Notes under the pieces: model-generated | What the model was told of the DNA's origin: nothing | The model's database searches: none | What the model saw: the letters and a program-made list of their open reading frames with translations, nothing else | Made by a program: the position numbers and the translations under genes | NCBI GenBank assembly: GCA_019914995.1 | Contig: CM034127.1 | Coordinates: 14,172,269-14,236,268, forward strand | Direction of reading: 5' to 3' | DNA from: Acanthochlamys bracteata | Taxonomy: Eukaryota > Streptophyta > Magnoliopsida > Pandanales > Velloziaceae | DNA length: 64,000 nt | Shown: piece after piece, positions 62,301 to 64,000 of the stretch | How the letters are laid out: each line of letters opens with the position of its first letter | How positions within the stretch are numbered: position 1 is the stretch's first letter

Positions 62301-64000
62301 ACCCTAGCGATGAGCTTATCGTCAAATTTTTGTTTGCCCTTCCTTTATGCATCATGCTGTTTGGCTGCTATCAGTCATACATTCAGGTTGGTAATTGACA
62401 TTACTCTAGGTTGGAGGTGGGAAACTGTCGCTTCTTCATATGCTTGAACCTTATAATGATGCAGGCTAATAGAGACTTCCAAAGTTCATTTTGCCGAAAT
62501 TCATTATGTGATTATGCTAGGCTTATGTACTACAAGTTAAAAGCTGGTGGAGGGATTCCTGTATACAGTAGTGTTGGGGTTGCTTCGTCATCTATTCCCA
62601 CTTCCACACAACAGGTCATTGTCATTCGATACAAGTTCAATGTACCTTTATTTGCTGATTACAACGACATTTATTCAATTCGTACATGATATTAGGTTTT
62701 GTGAAAACTGCTGAGTTTTTTCTTGTTTATCTGTGATCACCATAAGTATAATTAATTTTTTGTATTAAACAGTTCACAAATGGCGCAAATTCCAAGGTTC
62801 CTGCTTACCTTGGTGCAATTTCTATTTTGTTTTGCTTTGCGGCTGCTTTAGTTTCATTTGCACTATCGTTCCTGATTATCCCACACCAAGTGATGCCATG
62901 GACGGGTTTGTTGCTGATGTATGAATGGACTTTCACATCATTTTTCATCTTGTTTGGGAGCTACCTCCGGTTAATCTACCACTGGGGAAAGGCAACTGCT
63001 AATCAGGCAGGGATAGGTTTCAGTAACCGTTATTCTGATGACGATTCAGGGAAAGGTTGGTTGTACCTTCGTATCTACTCGATCATTGTCTTGCTTGCAG
63101 AAATGTTCGTATAATACTGTTTTCTTATTCTTATATAGGTCGTCTACGCCACCCTTCTGACTGTCATTTGGCAACATGTTTCTACGGGCTAGGATTGGCC
63201 ATTTTAGCAGTCATTACACCATCTCTGCCATGCATTTTGGGTGTTACTGCTCTTTTTGCAAGGTAAATTGGATAGTAGCAGCTTTATATCTGTTACTTTG
63301 AGTTTACTTTGCATTAATTAAATTTTTTTAATGCGCTGAAAAAAGGAAATCCATATGGTTCCCCTTATATCTGCTGGTAATTGGCAACTTCAATCATTAG
63401 AGAATAGTTTTGGAGGAAGTATTCACAGCATAACTGCATGATTTGTTAGAGTTGAACATATCCTGGTGTAAAGATGTAGATCATGTGCCCTTTGCTCCAT
63501 TAGGAAAGGAGACTTATGAGAAGTTTGATACTTGATGTGGCTTGTTAAAAATCACGGAAGATACGACACATGAAGTCTATTAGGTCTAATATGTAAAAGG
63601 CCTTAAAGTGCACTGGCAACCATGGAGCAATGCTCGTTGAAGTCTGTGTCTTGCAACGAGTTAACAAGGCTAGAAAAGAGAGGAAGCAGGCTAAGTGGCC
63701 AAGGAAATAAGATATGTTGGTGAAATGGAAGAGTCCATAATAACTTCATTTGTTTGACTATTATCTTATTATGAATTTCCTAGTCCTAGGAAGAGTAAAG
63801 ACTTCATCCGCTTTTAAGTTTGAAGCTTAATGCTGTATATTAGTTCTGACCATCATGTTAATGATCTTATGTTGTTTTGAACAGGTTAGGATTGATGGTA
63901 GTAGGAGGACTAGTTTTGGCATCTTTCATGACATTCGCTTCGGAGCACCTTGCTATTGGATCATTTGTAAAGGGTCTTGAAGACCACCGTGATCAGTCAA
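59308..64000 (+). CDS. IPUT1: inositol phosphorylceramide glucuronosyltransferase (GT8), 3' end off window
   Basis: Ten exons in the window: 59308-59556, 60257-60377, 60487-60672, 60984-61147, 61995-62102, 62249-62386, 62465-62614, 62773-63055, 63139-63262 and 63885 to beyond 64000, with all phases consistent. A signal anchor (RSLSLLLAMTVIALPEIEAR) leads into the GT8 domain: YATLLYGDEFLLGVRVLGKS, RFWGVYTKLKIFNMT, the DXD motif VVYLDADTVVV, HSERLNSGVMVVEPSE, GDQGFLNSYY, and IHYTLGPLKPWDWWTAWLLK. Several membrane helices follow (FLFALPLCIMLFGC, ISILFCFAAALVSFALSF, GLLLMYEWTFTSFFILFG, YGLGLAILAVI). This is the PGSIP6/IPUT1 layout. The enzyme adds glucuronic acid to inositol phosphorylceramide in the Golgi, the first sugar step of GIPC sphingolipid synthesis. 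The last residues present are HLAIGSFVKGLEDHRDQS, so only a short tail is missing. Confidence 0.95.

Overview
The window is nuclear DNA of a flowering plant, and the gene set looks dicot-like. Evidence: intron-rich genes with GT-AG borders, an R2R3-MYB factor, wall-associated kinases (WAKs), an 11S seed globulin, a RUS-family protein, a DUF761 protein and a chromovirus LTR retrotransposon, all in very AT-rich intergenic DNA. The species cannot be named from the sequence. Most genes were reconstructed exon by exon from splice borders and reading phase; the proposed joins keep frame except where stated.

Layout. 1-2170 (-): 5' part of a CPP1/DUF3353 J-like plastid protein, running off the left edge. 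3485-7836 (+): E2 (dihydrolipoyl succinyltransferase) of the 2-oxoglutarate dehydrogenase complex. 9376-11964 (-): wall-associated kinase pseudogene with at least six lesions. 12574-18288 (+): Ty3/gypsy chromovirus with two 520-bp LTRs, a tRNA-Met-type primer site and a broken gag-pol. 18818-20283 (-): NAA10, catalytic subunit of NatA. 21235-22582: unassigned coding-like debris and a broken copy of the 11S globulin gene. 24662-27084 (+): WAK-like kinase, intact except for one frameshift. 27979-29572 (-): 11S globulin with two GC-AG introns. 33013-33522 (+): DUF761 protein. 34731-37567 (-): splicing factor SLU7. 38660-42069 (+): cytosolic malate dehydrogenase. 45516-47093 (-): R2R3-MYB of subgroup 2. 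47238-54285: gene-free DNA full of AT-rich terminal-inverted-repeat elements. 54286-58251 (-): RUS2/WXR1, with one homopolymer frameshift. 59308 to the right edge (+): IPUT1-like glucuronosyltransferase.

The conserved genes are unrelated housekeeping or regulatory loci, often in divergent pairs about 1.1-1.3 kb apart: CPP1-like/E2, SLU7/MDH and RUS2/IPUT1. They do not form a pathway cluster. The accessory part, about 9-30 kb, is a young turnover zone: WAK paralogues, a partial globulin duplication and a recent LTR insertion.

I found no CRISPR array, prokaryote-like operon or clearly new multi-gene system. The most unusual items are three GC-AG introns in two genes, an 11S globulin whose Asn-Gly processing site has become Asn-Ser, a family of roughly 180-250 bp AT-rich elements with TAA/TTA target duplications, a MYB leader that probably starts inside a 41-base poly(A) tract, and single-base frameshifts in two otherwise intact genes.
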